In this document: positions 8,466 to 17,505 of the stretch, piece after piece | How the letters are laid out: every line of letters begins with the position of its first letter | Numbering within the stretch: position 1 is the stretch's first letter | Source of the DNA: Oceanobacillus limi | GTDB taxonomy: Bacteria > Bacillota > Bacilli > Bacillales > Amphibacillaceae | Length of the DNA stretch: 64,000 nt | Direction of reading: 5' to 3' | NCBI RefSeq assembly: GCF_900111445.1 | Contig: NZ_FOHE01000008.1 | Span: 1-64,000 of the forward strand | Made by a program: the position numbers and the translations under genes | Notes under the pieces: generated by a model | Database searches by the model: none | Seen by the model: only the letters and a program-made list of their open reading frames with translations | What the model was told of the DNA's origin: nothing

Positions 8466-10028
8466 ATGGTATTACTAGAAGGAATTCATTTAACGTATGA
8501 AATTGCCGACAAAGTTTTGATAAACACCAAGCATTTGCAAATACAAAAAGGTGATCGTATCGGGGTTATTGGTAAAAATGGTTCTGGGAAGTCAACATTA
8601 TTAACGATTTTAGCTGGTGAAATAGAACCAACAACAGGAGTGGTTCAAACAACAGCAACTCGAACATTGCTACCGCAGCTAAAGTATCAGAATACAACAA
8701 AAAGCGGTGGAGAAACAACACAAGCGTATATTAATCATGCTCTAGCTGAAAAAGCAGACATACTATTTGCTGACGAACCAACAACGAATTTAGACATGGC
8801 ACACATTGAAAAATTGGAGAGGCAATTAAAGCGAATAGACGGTGCGTTAGTGCTTGTTTCCCATGACCGTACTTTTTTAAATGCGCTTTGTACAAAAATC
8901 TGGGAAGTGAAGGATGGTGCTATAAAAGAATACGTAGGTAATTACGAAGACTTCGAGTTACAACGGAATTTGGAAATAAACCATCAAAAAACGGAATATG
9001 AGAAATATGTCCAAAAAAAGAAACAACTGGAAAATGCATTGATTGAAAAGAAGAAGAAGGCTGTACGTGCGACCAAGAAACCGAATAAAAAGAGTGATTC
9101 CGAAACAAAACAAACTGGAGCTAGACCTTACTTTGCTAAAAAGCAAAAGAAATTAGAAACGACAGCGAAAGCAATTAAAACAAGGTTGGAGAAATTAGAA
9201 AGCGTTGAGAAAATACAGGAAGATCCGCCTTTAAATATGGATGTAATCGGTGCTGAAAAGTTAAAACAGCGTATTATAGTAAAGGTGGAGGATTTGGAAG
9301 GGAGAATTGGAAAGCGTTTATTATGGGGAAAAGTGTCCTTTCAAGTGAAATCTGGGGATAAGCTAGCAATTATCGGCGATAATGGCACAGGGAAAACTAC
9401 GTTAGTTAAGAAAATCCTAGCCCGTGACAAAGGAATTCACGTATCACCCGCTGTGAAAATCGGTTATTTTAGCCAAAATTTAGATATACTTGATCTCGAT
9501 AAAACAATCTTAGAAAATGTGGAGCAGTCATCATCACAAGAATCTTCATTAATACGCACAGTTTTAGCAAGATTGCATTTTTTTCAAGAAGATGTTCATA
9601 AGCAAGTAGATGTGCTAAGCGGAGGGGAACGAGTCAAAGTTGTTTTTGCGAAGCTATTTCTTAGTGATGCAAACCTACTAATTTTAGATGAACCGACGAA
9701 CTATTTGGATATTTATGCTGTAGAAGCGTTAGAGTCTCTTTTAAAGGAATATCCAGGTACAGTAATATTCGTATCGCATGATCGACGCTTTATGGAAGAG
9801 GTTGCTGGTCGTATCCTACACATTCATCATCAGAAAATCCATGGGTTTAATGGTAGTTACCAGGAATACCTTCAGTTTGATCAAGGAAAAAATTCCAAAG
9901 AAGACGATCTACTTATCTTGGAAACGAAAATATCTGATGTGCTTAGTAGATTAAGTATAGATCCAACTCCTGAACTGGAAAAAGAGTTCCAACTATTACT
10001 GAAAGAAAAGAAGAATCGTATTAAATAA
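8466..10028 (+). CDS. ABC-F family ribosome-protection ATPase
   Basis: 520 residues with two ABC ATPase domains and no membrane segment. Domain 1 carries GKNGSGKST (Walker A), SGGE signature and ILFADEPTTNLD (Walker B) with VSHDR. A long basic interdomain linker (about 165-265, Lys-rich) is the ABC-F antibiotic-resistance region. Domain 2 has GDNGTGKTT, LSGGERVK and LLILDEPTNYLD. The compact domain 1 and linker ending YFAKKQKKLE resemble the Vga/Msr/VmlR group, which displaces lincosamides, streptogramin A, pleuromutilins or macrolides from the ribosome. A longer frame opens at 8415, but AAGGAGG at 8451-8457 fixes ATG 8466. The long leader suggests drug-inducible expression. Which drug is protected cannot be read from sequence. 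Confidence 0.88.
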   Translation: MVLLEGIHLTYEIADKVLINTKHLQIQKGDRIGVIGKNGSGKSTLLTILAGEIEPTTGVVQTTATRTLLPQLKYQNTTKSGGETTQAYINHALAEKADILFADEPTTNLDMAHIEKLERQLKRIDGALVLVSHDRTFLNALCTKIWEVKDGAIKEYVGNYEDFELQRNLEINHQKTEYEKYVQKKKQLENALIEKKKKAVRATKKPNKKSDSETKQTGARPYFAKKQKKLETTAKAIKTRLEKLESVEKIQEDPPLNMDVIGAEKLKQRIIVKVEDLEGRIGKRLLWGKVSFQVKSGDKLAIIGDNGTGKTTLVKKILARDKGIHVSPAVKIGYFSQNLDILDLDKTILENVEQSSSQESSLIRTVLARLHFFQEDVHKQVDVLSGGERVKVVFAKLFLSDANLLILDEPTNYLDIYAVEALESLLKEYPGTVIFVSHDRRFMEEVAGRILHIHHQKIHGFNGSYQEYLQFDQGKNSKEDDLLILETKISDVLSRLSIDPTPELEKEFQLLLKEKKNRIK

Positions 10029-10035
10029 TTCGTGG

Positions 10036-10078
10036 AGAAAAGAGAGTTCTTATTTAAATGAAAGACTCTCTTTTTTCT
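10036..10078 (+). terminator. Terminator of the ABC-F gene
   Basis: AAAGAGAGT pairs with ACTCTCTTT around a 17-base loop and ends in TTTTTTCT. Confidence 0.82.
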
Positions 10079-10121
10079 ATGTTAAAATTTAGATAATGAC
10101 GAAAACGTGAGGAGTGTTACC

Positions 10122-10289
10122 ATGAAGGAAGATAATTGGATTGGTTTTATACTTATTTTAGTTGTAACGTACACGGTAATAATGCTTTTTGTAATTGAAA
10201 AGACTTCCATAATCGTAGGTATCCAAATTAACTTTAGTTTTATCATAGGTATTCTGTTAGTTATCGTTATAAAAATTAGAAAAAAATAG
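10122..10289 (+). CDS. Small two-helix membrane protein
   Basis: 55 residues with two hydrophobic helices (about 6-26 and 32-50) and a basic C-terminus (KIRKK). ATG 10122 is chosen because GAGGAG (10109-10114) sits eight bases before it; an upstream GTG at 10107 is covered by that site. I do not recognise it. It lies 50 bp before the yndG-like gene in the same direction and could be co-transcribed. Confidence 0.55.
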   Translation: MKEDNWIGFILILVVTYTVIMLFVIEKTSIIVGIQINFSFIIGILLVIVIKIRKK

Positions 10290-10339
10290 ATTTATGTATA
10301 TGATAAACTAGAAGAATAGATAAGATTGGAGGATTTTTA

Positions 10340-11245
10340 ATGAAGCATAAACCCATCTATGTCGAAATTCCAATTCATGCAAAGATGGACGAGCTCTGGC
10401 ATGCAACACAAAATCCGAAATTACACGAACAGTGGGATGTGCGTTTTTCTTCGATAACGTATTTACCGAAGGAAGAAGGCAAACCACAGTTATTTTCCTA
10501 TAAAACTAAAATTGGATTTGGAATTGAAATAGCTGGTTGGGGGAAAAGTGTTGGAAGCCATCATGCAGAAAATGATTCGAGAACATCTTCCTTACATTTT
10601 GGTACGGACCAAAAAATCTCGATTATTCGTGAAGGCAGAGGTTATTGGAAGTACATACCGAAAGAGGATGGATCTATCACGTTTTTAACTCAATATAATT
10701 ATGAGCCTAGTTTTGGAAGGATAGGTAGTTTAATTGACCACTATATTTTCCGTCCATTAATTGGCTGGGGCACAGCCTTAAGCTTTGATGTATTGAAACG
10801 TTGGCTAGAAAAAGAAGAAAGCCCTGCATCACAGTTTCTTCGCTTTTTTAGTATTTGGATTCTATCATTCTTCTTTATGTTTCTTTGGATGTATCATGGA
10901 CTAATACCCAAATTGTTGTTTATGCATCCAGATGAAGTAACGATGATAACCAATACCATACCATTAACTTTTGAACAGGGGAAATGGATCGTATATATAG
11001 CTGGGATACTCGAACTTGCATTTGGTTTCCTTTGGTTATTCTACCGGAATAAAAAGCAGTTGTTTACGTTCCAAATAATTATTTTTCCGTTGCTGACATT
11101 AGGAGCAGTTATTGCAGAACCGGGTTATTTGATTCAACCATTTAATCCACTGACTTTTAATATGTCATTATTCGTGCTATCTGTAATTGGATTCCTGCTT
11201 AGTAAGAATGTACCAACAGCTAAAAGTTGTAAACGAACAAGATAG
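10340..11245 (+). CDS. yndG: YndG-like protein: SRPBCC domain fused to DoxX-like membrane domain
   Basis: 301 residues. The N-terminal 155 residues are soluble and read as a polyketide-cyclase/START-like SRPBCC fold (YVEIPIHAKMDELWHATQNPKLHEQWD at its start, and FLTQYNYEPSFGRIGSLID near its end). The C-terminal half has four membrane helices with DoxX-like character (FEQGKWIVYIAGILELAFGFLWL). The order of this gene, a DUF4166 gene and a YndJ gene matches yndG-yndH-yndJ of B. subtilis, whose function is unknown to me. Start ATG 10340 has TTGGAGG upstream. The intergenic distance to the next gene is nine bases, so this is an operon. Confidence 0.7.
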   Translation: MKHKPIYVEIPIHAKMDELWHATQNPKLHEQWDVRFSSITYLPKEEGKPQLFSYKTKIGFGIEIAGWGKSVGSHHAENDSRTSSLHFGTDQKISIIREGRGYWKYIPKEDGSITFLTQYNYEPSFGRIGSLIDHYIFRPLIGWGTALSFDVLKRWLEKEESPASQFLRFFSIWILSFFFMFLWMYHGLIPKLLFMHPDEVTMITNTIPLTFEQGKWIVYIAGILELAFGFLWLFYRNKKQLFTFQIIIFPLLTLGAVIAEPGYLIQPFNPLTFNMSLFVLSVIGFLLSKNVPTAKSCKRTR

Positions 11246-11254
11246 GGGATTTAT

Positions 11255-11869
11255 ATGTCAATTTATGAACGTGCACTAGGAAATCAATTTCGAAAAATGC
11301 ATCCGAAGTTGCAAGAACGTTATCTTTTTGAGGGTGATCGTCCTTTTCGGGCGAAAGGAGTTATGGATTATGTTTATAGGGGATCTACATTTTTATATCC
11401 ATTATACAGACTAGGATTAAAGCGGAAACTGTTATTTCCTGAGCATGGAAGGGATATTCCATTTACGATTATCAATACACCATGTAAAGGGAACGATGGT
11501 GAACAACAAATTCATTGGCAACGGGAGTTTCATTTTGAAAATAAAAAACGATACTTCAATGCTCTGATGAGCTTCGATGAACATAGTCACATGATTAAAG
11601 ACTATTTTGGAGAACCTCCTATTTTTTATTCTGATCTGTCATTTACAGTAACGAAAGCAAAAGGATTAAAAATTGAATCAAAGCAACAACGATTGGTAAT
11701 AGGTAGAATGGAAATACCAGTTCCAAAACTATTCCAAGGAGTCGCTACCGTAATAGAAGAATTTGATGATGTAGAAAAGAATTTTTTGATTCATGTAAAA
11801 GTTACCAATCCATTAGTAGGGAATTTGATGTCATATAAGGGGAGGTTCGCAACCGATGACATTTCGTAA
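11255..11869 (+). CDS. yndH: YndH-like DUF4166 protein
   Basis: A 204-residue soluble protein. The start (SIYERALGNQFRKMHPKLQERY) and the body (INTPCKGNDGEQQIHWQREFHF, then KKRYFNALMSFD) match DUF4166 as I know it, a family of unknown function. It ends inside the first codons of the next gene with a 14-base overlap, indicating translational coupling. Position two of the yndGHJ-like operon. Start ATG 11255 follows AGGGGA. Confidence 0.72.
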   Translation: MSIYERALGNQFRKMHPKLQERYLFEGDRPFRAKGVMDYVYRGSTFLYPLYRLGLKRKLLFPEHGRDIPFTIINTPCKGNDGEQQIHWQREFHFENKKRYFNALMSFDEHSHMIKDYFGEPPIFYSDLSFTVTKAKGLKIESKQQRLVIGRMEIPVPKLFQGVATVIEEFDDVEKNFLIHVKVTNPLVGNLMSYKGRFATDDIS

Positions 11870-13460
11870 GCTGGGATTGATAAATGCGATCGTATTATTG
11901 ATAATCTTTTTCTTAGGCATTGATCCTTGGTATGAGATTTTACTTGTTGTAGCGCAAGTTGTTTTTGTACCAATAGCTTTGGATTTAATAGACAAAGAAG
12001 AAAAGCAGCTACCACCATATAGTACTTATTTTGGATTTGTTTCTTTTGTCGCTGTATTTATTTTACTAGTAACGGATGTTACTCCATTTGATCCAATTCT
12101 AGTTTTCTTTTATTTTTCTTTCACGATCGTTGTTGCTTTTTACGGATTTACTAGATTTATGAACCGAGGATTTGAACATGTAGAGGAAGCTATGATCGAC
12201 TTTGGCTTGATGTATTTAGCGATTGGTGGAGGATGGTTCTTAGCATTTGAAATGGGAATCGATACAGGTTTTTCACCGCTATTAACTTGGTTGACAGCGA
12301 TCCATTTTCATTACTCCGCATTTCTATTGCCAATTTTCGTTGGTTTTCTTGGGAGAATATATAAGAATGAGATTTACAAGTATGTCGGCATCATTATTTT
12401 ACTATCTCCAATTATTGTGGCGCTAGGTATTACTTTCTCACCAGTTATGGAAGTATTTTCTGTAGTACTTTATATAGTTGGAATCTACGGAATAATAATC
12501 CTTTCTTATCAAACAGTATTCCACTCAAGGCTACAAAGGCTTGCAGTCCGCCTTTCTTTATTGACTTTGGGAGTTACTATTTTATTTTCACTTGTTTATG
12601 CGCTAGGGAATCTTACAAATCAATGGTCTTTGTCAATTGATTTTATGCTCTTATTCCACGGGATTAGTAATGCAATTATTTTTGGATTAATTGGAATAGT
12701 TGGATGGAGTCTTCAAGTTCCTCTCGCTCGCTATCAACCAAAAGTATTTCCAATTAGTAAAATAAGAGGTAAGAGTCGTATTGGTGAGAACTTTATTATG
12801 GGAAAAAAGGATACCCAAGAGGTAAGCGGATTAGTGGATGACTTGAGTGATTATGAACCAGCACTCCAGATGGATACACTTTCGTCAACCATTAAAGACT
12901 TTTATGAAAATACGCAAAACTACAGACTGGTTGCTCAGGTGAAATGGAAGCTATGGTTCTTACCGTTTGCTACTGTTTATCGATTAATAAGTCGTTTTAT
13001 ACAACAATTAAATCTACCTCTTTCAAGAGAGTGGATGGAAATGAAGGGAGATATTATCTCTATTCGTGATGAACTGGATGGTAGGGAACGAACAAGAGCA
13101 TGGGTGCGGAAAGCAAAGGCCGAAACGATTTTTATAGCACTTTATTCCAGCCATTTTCAACATGATAAGCGGTATATGAATATCGCATTACCATTACCGG
13201 GTTCTGCCATGGTAGGGGTTTTAGAAGCACATCAAAAAGGGATTGATCTGCAATTAACGAGTAAAAAAATCTCTCACTCTGGTTCCGATTCCGGCATATA
13301 TTTAGCAGGTAAACAATTTCTTTTTAAACTTCCGTTAGAAGAAGATTTTCATTTGCGAGAGATAGAGAAAGGGATTCTTAAAGCTACGCATCAAATGTGG
13401 ATATTTGCTGTCCCTTTTCTAACCATAAATTATCATATTTATCATCATACAAAAAAATGA
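11856..13460 (+). CDS. yndJ: YndJ-like membrane protein
   Basis: 534 residues. The first 300 contain about nine hydrophobic helices; a soluble region of about 220 residues follows, rich in Trp, Arg and Lys, and ends with a short hydrophobic stretch. The pattern (LGIDPWYEILLVVAQVVFVPIALDLI at the N-terminus, WFLAFEMGIDTGFSP later) matches the YndJ family. A start at ATG 11856 with GGGGAGG eight bases upstream lies within the yndH end. The function is not established. The soluble C-terminal part might be a separate lipid-processing or ligand-binding domain, but no catalytic motif is visible to me. Confidence 0.75.
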   Translation: MTFRKLGLINAIVLLIIFFLGIDPWYEILLVVAQVVFVPIALDLIDKEEKQLPPYSTYFGFVSFVAVFILLVTDVTPFDPILVFFYFSFTIVVAFYGFTRFMNRGFEHVEEAMIDFGLMYLAIGGGWFLAFEMGIDTGFSPLLTWLTAIHFHYSAFLLPIFVGFLGRIYKNEIYKYVGIIILLSPIIVALGITFSPVMEVFSVVLYIVGIYGIIILSYQTVFHSRLQRLAVRLSLLTLGVTILFSLVYALGNLTNQWSLSIDFMLLFHGISNAIIFGLIGIVGWSLQVPLARYQPKVFPISKIRGKSRIGENFIMGKKDTQEVSGLVDDLSDYEPALQMDTLSSTIKDFYENTQNYRLVAQVKWKLWFLPFATVYRLISRFIQQLNLPLSREWMEMKGDIISIRDELDGRERTRAWVRKAKAETIFIALYSSHFQHDKRYMNIALPLPGSAMVGVLEAHQKGIDLQLTSKKISHSGSDSGIYLAGKQFLFKLPLEEDFHLREIEKGILKATHQMWIFAVPFLTINYHIYHHTKK

Positions 13461-13531
13461 TGAATATCTTTTAAATAGGGCCACTGATGTAAACACTATA
13501 AAGGAAATAAAGGTACCGGGAGTTGATTATA

Positions 13532-15067
13532 TTGAAATTCTATAAGGTAGGATTTTTCATCGTATTTATTTTCTTTATTTGGTTTGGTTATACAACAATC
13601 TCATCAAGCCCTGAAAGTAAACAAGCTCGCACTATGGAGGCGAATAATGTGTTGAATGAAAAGGATCAAGTAGTCGTTAACAGTACCTCCTCCACCGAAA
13701 ATAAACAATTTGCTGAACTGGAAAACTATTTGCAAGATGAGCCAATCTTAGATGGGGCGCTTGTAGGAATAAGTATTCGATCTGCATCCACTGGTGATTT
13801 GTTATATGATTCTCTTGGCGATACTCGTTTGAAACCAGCCTCTAACATGAAGTTAATTACGGGATTTGCTGCATTGTCCGTTTTGGGAGAGGATCACCGA
13901 TTTACAACAGAGATATTAACAAATGGTGACATAACTGAGAACCGTTTAGATGGGGATTTGTATATAAAAGGGAAAGGTGACCCAACCTTGCTTCCTGAGG
14001 ATTTTAAACTACTAGCAAAAAAAGTTCAGGAGAGTGGAATTCAAACCATTAATGGTGACATTATCGGTGATGATACTTGGTATGATGATGTTCGGTTATC
14101 TAGGGGGTTAAATTGGAGTGATGAGCATTGGTACTATGGAGCTCAAATATCCGCCCTCACCGCATCTCCTAATAAAGACTATGATGCTGGATCAATTATT
14201 GTGGAGGTACATCCAAGCGATCAAGCCGGTGACAAACCAAAAGTAATCATCTCTCCTAAAGTAGATTACATAGAAATACAGAATAACGCCAAAACTGTTT
14301 CAGCTAATCAAGAGGAAGACGTAACATTAAATCGAAAACATGGGACAAATATATTTACGATTGACGGTACGATTCCGGTTGATTCTTCAAGTGTAAAAGA
14401 GTGGATGTCTGTTTGGGAGCCAACAGGATATGTATTGGACTTATTTAAACAGTCCTTAAAAGAGCAAGGAATAACTTGGAATGGAACATGGAAAACAGGT
14501 CGAGTAAAAGATGGTAGTGAGGTATTGTATTCACACAAATCAATGCCATTATCGGAATTATTTGTTCCATTTATGAAGTTAAGCAATAATGCACATGCCG
14601 AGGTAATGGTGAAAGAAATGGGGAAGGTAGTACATGGTGAAGGAAGCTGGGAAAAGGGAATGGAGGTTATCGAAGCAGAGTTAGAGAAAGCAGGAATTGA
14701 TGCAACAAAGTTAGATTTGAGAGATGGATCTGGAATTTCTCACGCTAATTTGTTAACTCCAAATGCTATTTCCAGTCTTCTTTATAGAGCGAGACAAGAA
14801 GAATGGTTTCCAGTCTATTTGCATTCCTTACCAGATGCCGGGAACCCAGAGCGAATGCTTGGAGGAACATTAAGGTATCGAATGGCAGACCTACCTGTAC
14901 AAGCGAAAACTGGAACAATTGCAGGTGTCAGTACATTGTCAGGGTATGTAGAGAGTAAAAGTGGCGAAACAGTGATTTTTTCAATCTTAGTAAATAATTT
15001 AGTGGATGAAGATGATGGGCCACAAGTAGTTGATCAGATCGTGAAGAAAATTTATGAGATATTTTAA
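13532..15067 (+). CDS. dacC: D-Ala-D-Ala carboxypeptidase/endopeptidase, class C PBP (S13 family)
   Basis: About 511 residues with an N-terminal membrane anchor or signal (FFIVFIFFIWFGY). All three penicillin-binding motifs are present: SNMK (SxxK) near residue 107, SNN (SxN) near 354 and KTG near 462, counted from TTG 13523. A large insertion between SxxK and SxN (about 140-300) is typical of the PBP4/DacB/DacC S13 type. It trims peptidoglycan peptides outside the membrane. DacC in Bacillus is a PBP4a-type enzyme. The start is uncertain: TTG 13523 and TTG 13532 are both possible; CGGGAG sits at better distance from 13532. Confidence 0.9.
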   Translation: MKFYKVGFFIVFIFFIWFGYTTISSSPESKQARTMEANNVLNEKDQVVVNSTSSTENKQFAELENYLQDEPILDGALVGISIRSASTGDLLYDSLGDTRLKPASNMKLITGFAALSVLGEDHRFTTEILTNGDITENRLDGDLYIKGKGDPTLLPEDFKLLAKKVQESGIQTINGDIIGDDTWYDDVRLSRGLNWSDEHWYYGAQISALTASPNKDYDAGSIIVEVHPSDQAGDKPKVIISPKVDYIEIQNNAKTVSANQEEDVTLNRKHGTNIFTIDGTIPVDSSSVKEWMSVWEPTGYVLDLFKQSLKEQGITWNGTWKTGRVKDGSEVLYSHKSMPLSELFVPFMKLSNNAHAEVMVKEMGKVVHGEGSWEKGMEVIEAELEKAGIDATKLDLRDGSGISHANLLTPNAISSLLYRARQEEWFPVYLHSLPDAGNPERMLGGTLRYRMADLPVQAKTGTIAGVSTLSGYVESKSGETVIFSILVNNLVDEDDGPQVVDQIVKKIYEIF

Positions 15068-15077
15068 AACGAATAGA

Positions 15078-15106
15078 TTGACAGCTTTGAATTCTTCCTA
15101 TATTAT
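15078..15106 (+). promoter_or_regulatory. SigA-type promoter for the SAM-riboswitch operon
   Basis: TTGACA (15078-15083), 17-base spacer, TATTAT (15101-15106). The transcript would begin near 15113, shortly before the aptamer. Confidence 0.75.
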
Positions 15107-15139
15107 TTGTTTTAACAATTAAATAGAATTATTTTTATT

Positions 15140-15239
15140 CTTATCCAGAGAGGTGGAGGGAGATGGCCCTTTGAAGCCTCGGCAACAGGTTCTTATGAAT
15201 ACTGTGCCAATTCCAGCAAGCATATGCTTGAAAGATAAG
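15140..15239 (+). promoter_or_regulatory. SAM-I riboswitch (S-box)
   Basis: All S-box landmarks are present in order: CTTATCCAGAG opening P1, GGTGGAGGGA, TGGCCCTTTGAAGCC, CGGCAACA, GTGCCAATTCC, GCTTGAAAGATAAG closing P1. A strong terminator follows, so SAM should shut off the downstream FMN monooxygenase and ATP-grasp genes. The operon is thus expressed when methionine or sulfur is short. Confidence 0.96.
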
Positions 15240-15267
15240 GAAGAGAAAATATCTATTATAGGTAATC

Positions 15268-15303
15268 AAACTCTTTTCTTATCATTAAGAAAAGAGTTTT
15301 TTT
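15268..15303 (+). terminator. S-box terminator
   Basis: AAACTCTTTTCTTA and TAAGAAAAGAGTTT form a 14-bp stem with a four-base loop and a T-tract. Confidence 0.92.
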
Positions 15304-15336
15304 ATTTCATAAAGCTGAGAAGAGGAGAGGATTTTA

Positions 15337-16389
15337 ATGAGATATGGTTTTTGGTTACCAATTTTTGGGGGATGGCTGCGAAATGTTGAGGATGAGGGGA
15401 TGCCTCCAACATTTGATTATGCAAAAGAAGTCATTCAGAATGCGGAAAAATGGGGTTATGATACTACGTTAATTGCCGAGTTATATTTAAATGATATAAA
15501 AGGACCTGATCAAGATTCTTTAGAAGCTTGGTCAACTGCAGCTGCACTTGCTGCTGTAACAGAAAAAATTGAAATTATGACTGCTGTCCGTCCGGTTTTT
15601 CATAATCCAGCAGTGACAGCTAAGATGGCAGCTAATATTGACCATATTAGTAATGGTCGTTTTACGTTAAATGTTGTTTCTGGATGGTGGGAAGGAGAAG
15701 CCAAACAATATGGTGGAGATTTTACAGCTCATGATGAGCGTTATGATCGAACCAATGAATTCTTAGAAGTTGTAAAGGGACTATGGACGAATGAGAAGTT
15801 TTCTTATGACGGTAAATTTTATCAAATAGAAAACACGGTACTTTCACCTAAACCGATTCAACGGCCCAATCCTGTCTTATATGCTGGTGGAGAAAGTGAG
15901 AAAGGAAAACAGGTCATCACTTCCCATTGTGATGCTTATGTGATGCATGGTGGTACGGTGGAGGAAGTAGGTACAAAAATTCAGGACATGAAGGATAGAA
16001 GGATTAAATCAGAAAAGGAACCATTACAATCATTTGGAATGGCAGCTTATGTTATCTGTCGCGATACAGAGGAAGAAGCACAGGAAGAGTTAAAAAGGAT
16101 TACGACAGTAAAGGATAAGCGTGGTTATGCTGGTTTTAAAGATTTCACATCAAAATCGGAGCTAGAACAACAAATTCAGCTCCAGGATTATTCTGTTTCT
16201 AACCGTGGTTTACGTCCAAATTTAGTAGGAACGCCAGAACAAATTGCCAAGAAAATACTTGCATATGAGCAAGTAGGTGTCGATTTACTCCTATTACAAT
16301 GCTCCCCACAACTGGAGGAGTTAGAACGAGTTTCCAAACAAGTGATGCCAAAAGTAGAGGAACTTCGTGAACAGCTAACAAACATATAA
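15337..16389 (+). CDS. FMN-dependent LLM-class monooxygenase (sulfonate/sulfone type)
   Basis: 350 residues of the bacterial luciferase-like family close to alkanesulfonate monooxygenase SsuD and dimethylsulfone monooxygenase SfnG. Signatures are FGFWLP-like start (RYGFWLPIFGGW), the SsuD-like NVVSGWWEGEAKQYG, HDERYDRTNEFLEVVKGLW and LSPKPIQRPNPVLYAGGES. The reaction would be oxygen and FMNH2-dependent cleavage of a C-S bond to release sulfite. An FMN reductase partner is not adjacent; the flavin reductase-like gene at 1951 is one remote candidate. The SAM riboswitch upstream supports a sulfur-scavenging role. Start ATG 15337 with GAGGAGAGG. The exact substrate is not decided by sequence. Confidence 0.87.
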   Translation: MRYGFWLPIFGGWLRNVEDEGMPPTFDYAKEVIQNAEKWGYDTTLIAELYLNDIKGPDQDSLEAWSTAAALAAVTEKIEIMTAVRPVFHNPAVTAKMAANIDHISNGRFTLNVVSGWWEGEAKQYGGDFTAHDERYDRTNEFLEVVKGLWTNEKFSYDGKFYQIENTVLSPKPIQRPNPVLYAGGESEKGKQVITSHCDAYVMHGGTVEEVGTKIQDMKDRRIKSEKEPLQSFGMAAYVICRDTEEEAQEELKRITTVKDKRGYAGFKDFTSKSELEQQIQLQDYSVSNRGLRPNLVGTPEQIAKKILAYEQVGVDLLLLQCSPQLEELERVSKQVMPKVEELREQLTNI

Positions 16390-16403
16390 AAGGGGAAATT
16401 TGC

Positions 16404-17357
16404 TTGAGTAAAATTTATGTTATACACGAAAACAGTGAATGGACAGAACACTTATTAAAACGATTAGAAGAATTGAATCTTCCGTATGAGGATTGGTTAT
16501 TAGACAGTGGAAAAGTAGACCTAACGAGTACACCGCCAGAGGGTGTATTTTATAGTAGAATGAGCGCTTCCTCTCATACAAGGGGCAATCGTTACTCCCC
16601 AGAATTGGCAAGTGCTGTATTGTCCTGGCTAGAGCACCATAATCGTGTTGTTGTAAATGGGTCTCGTGCACTCCAATTAGAGGTTAGTAAAGTTTTACAA
16701 TATCTTGAATTAGAGAAGCATGGAGTGAAAACACCGAAAACAGTTGCGGCAGTTGGAAAAGAAGAATTATTAGAAGCAGCAAAGGTATTTGAAGGAAAGA
16801 GCTTTATTACGAAACATAACCGAGCTGGTAAAGGTCTTGGGGTACAGCTTTTTCATTCACTAGAGGCATTAGAGGATTATGTAACTGGAGAAGATTTTGA
16901 AGTTCCTGTAGATGGAATTACGTTGATTCAGGAGTATATTGAATCCCCAGAGTCTTCTATTACGCGATGTGAATTTATTGGTGGGAAATTCGTTTATGCA
17001 GTCCGTGTGGATACTTCAGATGGATTTGAACTTTGTCCAGCAGATGCTTGTACAATTGAGGACTTGTTTTGTGCCGTCGGAGAAAATGCTTCTACACCAG
17101 CTAAATTTCAAATTATTGAGGGTTTTGAACACCCGATATTGCAAAAGTATGAACAGGTTTTAGCAGCAAATGATATACAAGTAGCTGGGATTGAGTTTAT
17201 TCGCGATATAAACGGTGAAATATATACGTACGATATCAATACAAACACGAATTATAATAGGGAAGCAGAAGAAACAACGGAGAAGTACGGAATGTTAGAG
17301 ATGGCTAAATATCTTGGTGAAGTGCTACAAAAATCAGAAGATCTCGTTAAACAATAG
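16404..17357 (+). CDS. RimK-like ATP-grasp ligase in the SAM-regulated operon
   Basis: 317 residues. An N-terminal preATP-grasp part (1-95) is followed by an ATP-grasp core: KTPKTVAAVGKEEL, FITKHNRAGKGLGV (nucleotide-binding strands), LIQEYIESPESSITRCEF, and GIEFIRDINGEIYTYDINTNTNYN carrying the acidic and Asn metal ligands. This resembles RimK/LysX-type carboxylate-amine ligases. It starts at TTG 16404 behind AGGGGAA, 14 bases after the monooxygenase, so both belong to the S-box operon. What a ligase does in sulfur scavenging is unknown to me: it may make or tag a peptide-like sulfur compound. The family call is firm, the role is not. Confidence 0.78.
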   Translation: MSKIYVIHENSEWTEHLLKRLEELNLPYEDWLLDSGKVDLTSTPPEGVFYSRMSASSHTRGNRYSPELASAVLSWLEHHNRVVVNGSRALQLEVSKVLQYLELEKHGVKTPKTVAAVGKEELLEAAKVFEGKSFITKHNRAGKGLGVQLFHSLEALEDYVTGEDFEVPVDGITLIQEYIESPESSITRCEFIGGKFVYAVRVDTSDGFELCPADACTIEDLFCAVGENASTPAKFQIIEGFEHPILQKYEQVLAANDIQVAGIEFIRDINGEIYTYDINTNTNYNREAEETTEKYGMLEMAKYLGEVLQKSEDLVKQ

Positions 17358-17368
17358 AGAATTTGGAT

Positions 17369-17396
17369 GAAGGAGAGGTGATTTCACCTCTTCTTT
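17369..17396 (+). terminator. Terminator of the S-box operon
   Basis: GAAGxAGAGGTGA pairs with TCACCTCTxCTTT, twelve bases after the ligase stop, followed by a T-rich tail. Confidence 0.82.
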
Positions 17397-17505
17397 CTAT
17401 TTATTATATAAAATATGGGCGGGCTTTTTCGTCACCTTTTCCTCCTTGGTTGAATACCTAGTTAGAGAGTGGTTATTTTACCCATTTCAAGAAGGAGTGA
17501 GATGA

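Noticed and set aside
15153-15389. 78-codon frame across the S-box leader
   Set aside because: It runs through the riboswitch and terminator into the monooxygenase start in another frame; the RNA structure explains the sequence.
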